This document shows positions 5,245-6,456 of a stretch of DNA of 6,456 bases, in pieces. Below the pieces are notes generated by a model, which worked only from the letters and a program-made list of their open reading frames with translations, did no database searches and was not told where the DNA came from. Made by a program: the position numbers and the translations under genes. How positions within the stretch are numbered: the first letter of the stretch is position 1; each line of letters begins with the position of its first letter. Source of the DNA: Planctomycetaceae bacterium (GTDB lineage Bacteria > Planctomycetota > Planctomycetia > Pirellulales > Pirellulaceae). The DNA lies in assembly GCA_024642765.1 (NCBI GenBank), contig JAHEAM010000225.1, forward strand, positions 1 to 6,456, given 5' to 3'.

Positions 5245-6456
5245 ATGTATAAAATTATGGTCTTGAACAGTTTTCAAAAATGTTGCCTTCTTCTATGGGG
5301 GGCGATCGTTGCGGTTGCTTTGTCCTGCGGATCGACAGGCTATGGATCACCGACAAGCACTGGTTCACCAATAATCGCTACCGTGAATGATTTGGAGATT
5401 TGTCCGTTTTGTTCAGCGGTGCAAGCGACTTTTTCGGACCAAATTCGCACCAACCACATTGTGGTGATTGCCAAACTCACGAAACAACCCGTGCCAATCG
5501 ATGACCTGGACTTGGATTTGCCTAAGGCCGAGTTGGAAGTCGTGCAAGTGGAAAAGGGAAAGGAGTTCGTCGAAGTTGGCATGAAGTTCCAAGCCCTCCT
5601 GGTTGGTACCTATGAATTGGGGCAAGAATTCATTGCCTTTGGCGTCGATCCTCCAGTCGTTGTTTGGTCAACGCCAATGAAGGTCAATCCGAAAATCGTG
5701 ACATACATCGAGGAAATACAGAAATTGCCTGCCGAAGGCGCGAATCGTTTGTTGTACTTCCAAAAGCATTTTGAAGACCCTGAATCGGTTCTGGCCTACG
5801 ATGCCTACGATGAATTTGCGCAAGCCAGTTATCAATCGTTGATCGACCTCAAGCCGAAGATGGACCGCAAACAACTGCTTGCTTGGATTCAGAATCCCGA
5901 CATCCCAATCAATCGTCGCAGGTTGTATTTGACAATGCTGGGTGTTTGTGGCGAAGCAGACGACGCGGATGCGCTTGAAGATATCATTCGTTCGGGTGAC
6001 CGGGACCGTCAGGCAGGTCTCGATGCATTGGTCGCGAGTTACTTGATGCTTCGCGGCGAGAAAGGCCTTGACTTGGTTGATAAAGAACTGATTGAAAATC
6101 CTGACATCGATGATTTGCCATTGTTGTCAGTTCGCAGCGCGCTGGCCTTTCATTCAACGGAATCCAACGTGATTTCGAAAGAACGTTTGTTGGTGTCGTT
6201 GCGAAAGTATCTCGATAAACCAAAGGTCGCTGACGCGGTGATTCCCGATCTTGCTCGTTTGAAAGATTGGACGGTAATCGACAAATTGGTTGAGATTTTT
6301 AAGTCAGCTGACGACCAAAGCAAATGGGTTCGCGTGCCAGTCATCCAGTATTTGCAAGTTTGTCCGTTGGATCAAGCCAAGGTTGCGTTGAACGAACTAA
6401 AGAAAATCGATCCTGATTCCGTGAAACGCGCGACCTTCCTCAGCGATTTCAATTTC
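5245..6456 (+). CDS. Putative secreted lipoprotein with CPFC motif and HEAT-like helical body, 3' end missing
   Basis: The frame stays open to the right edge; 404 residues are visible. An N-terminal signal (hydrophobic stretch about 14-27, LLLWGAIVAVALS) leads to C28 in ALSCG, a plausible though not ideal lipobox, so the mature protein is probably lipid-anchored outside the inner membrane. After a Gly/Ser/Thr-rich linker comes EICPFCSAVQATFSDQI with a CxxC pair at C53 and C56, then a beta-rich segment to about 145 (WSTPM at 141-145). From about 150 on it is mainly helical, with repeated units such as KQLLAWIQNPDIPINRRRLYLTMLGVCG that suggest HEAT/PBS-lyase-like repeats. This layout resembles conserved planctomycete proteins of unknown function I recall with the same CPFCSA start; I know of no assigned role. 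The CxxC could be redox-active, metal-binding or haem-related, but no CxxCH is present. The start at 5245 is chosen from the extended ribosome site. The gene follows the permease by 137 bases, so it may be cotranscribed or run from its own promoter. Confidence 0.85.
   Translation, partial: MYKIMVLNSFQKCCLLLWGAIVAVALSCGSTGYGSPTSTGSPIIATVNDLEICPFCSAVQATFSDQIRTNHIVVIAKLTKQPVPIDDLDLDLPKAELEVVQVEKGKEFVEVGMKFQALLVGTYELGQEFIAFGVDPPVVVWSTPMKVNPKIVTYIEEIQKLPAEGANRLLYFQKHFEDPESVLAYDAYDEFAQASYQSLIDLKPKMDRKQLLAWIQNPDIPINRRRLYLTMLGVCGEADDADALEDIIRSGDRDRQAGLDALVASYLMLRGEKGLDLVDKELIENPDIDDLPLLSVRSALAFHSTESNVISKERLLVSLRKYLDKPKVADAVIPDLARLKDWTVIDKLVEIFKSADDQSKWVRVPVIQYLQVCPLDQAKVALNELKKIDPDSVKRATFLSDFNF

Overview
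The window reads as a chromosomal segment from a planctomycete, most likely a Pirellulaceae-like lineage. I infer this from the protein families: the last gene resembles a planctomycete CPFC/HEAT-like secreted protein and the minus-strand gene resembles a planctomycete membrane protein, both recalled from memory and not searched. Leaders are mostly weak in Shine-Dalgarno signal and the GC content looks moderate. I see no RNA genes, CRISPR array, insertion sequence or phage genes.

Layout. (1) Bases 1-1178, plus strand: the 3' part of an M61-family metallopeptidase, cut by the left edge. It carries the HExxH zinc site, the downstream glutamate, a shortened PDZ domain and an acidic tail. (2) Bases 1349-2338, minus strand: a membrane protein of unknown function with four predicted membrane segments, convergent with the peptidase. 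(3) Bases 2339-2627: a divergent intergenic region with a candidate sigma70-type promoter reading rightwards. (4) Bases 2628-5107, plus strand: a two-gene ABC transporter cassette, a LolD/MacB-type ATPase whose stop codon overlaps the start of a large FtsX/MacB-type permease (ATGA overlap). (5) Bases 5108-5244: a short spacer with a candidate promoter and a strong match to the 16S anti-Shine-Dalgarno tail. (6) Bases 5245-6456, plus strand: a probable lipoprotein with a CPFC motif and a helical, HEAT-like body, cut by the right edge.

How the genes may work together. The ATPase and permease almost certainly form one inner-membrane complex, of the class that moves lipoproteins or peptides or does mechanical work in the envelope rather than importing small nutrients. 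No membrane-fusion (HlyD-like) protein or outer-membrane channel lies in the window. The lipoprotein directly downstream is a possible substrate or partner, but its own promoter-like signal and ribosome site make separate expression equally likely. The window is mostly ordinary core-type content. The less-explained parts are the two uncharacterised planctomycete-type proteins, the acidic insertion in the permease and the reduced PDZ domain of the peptidase.
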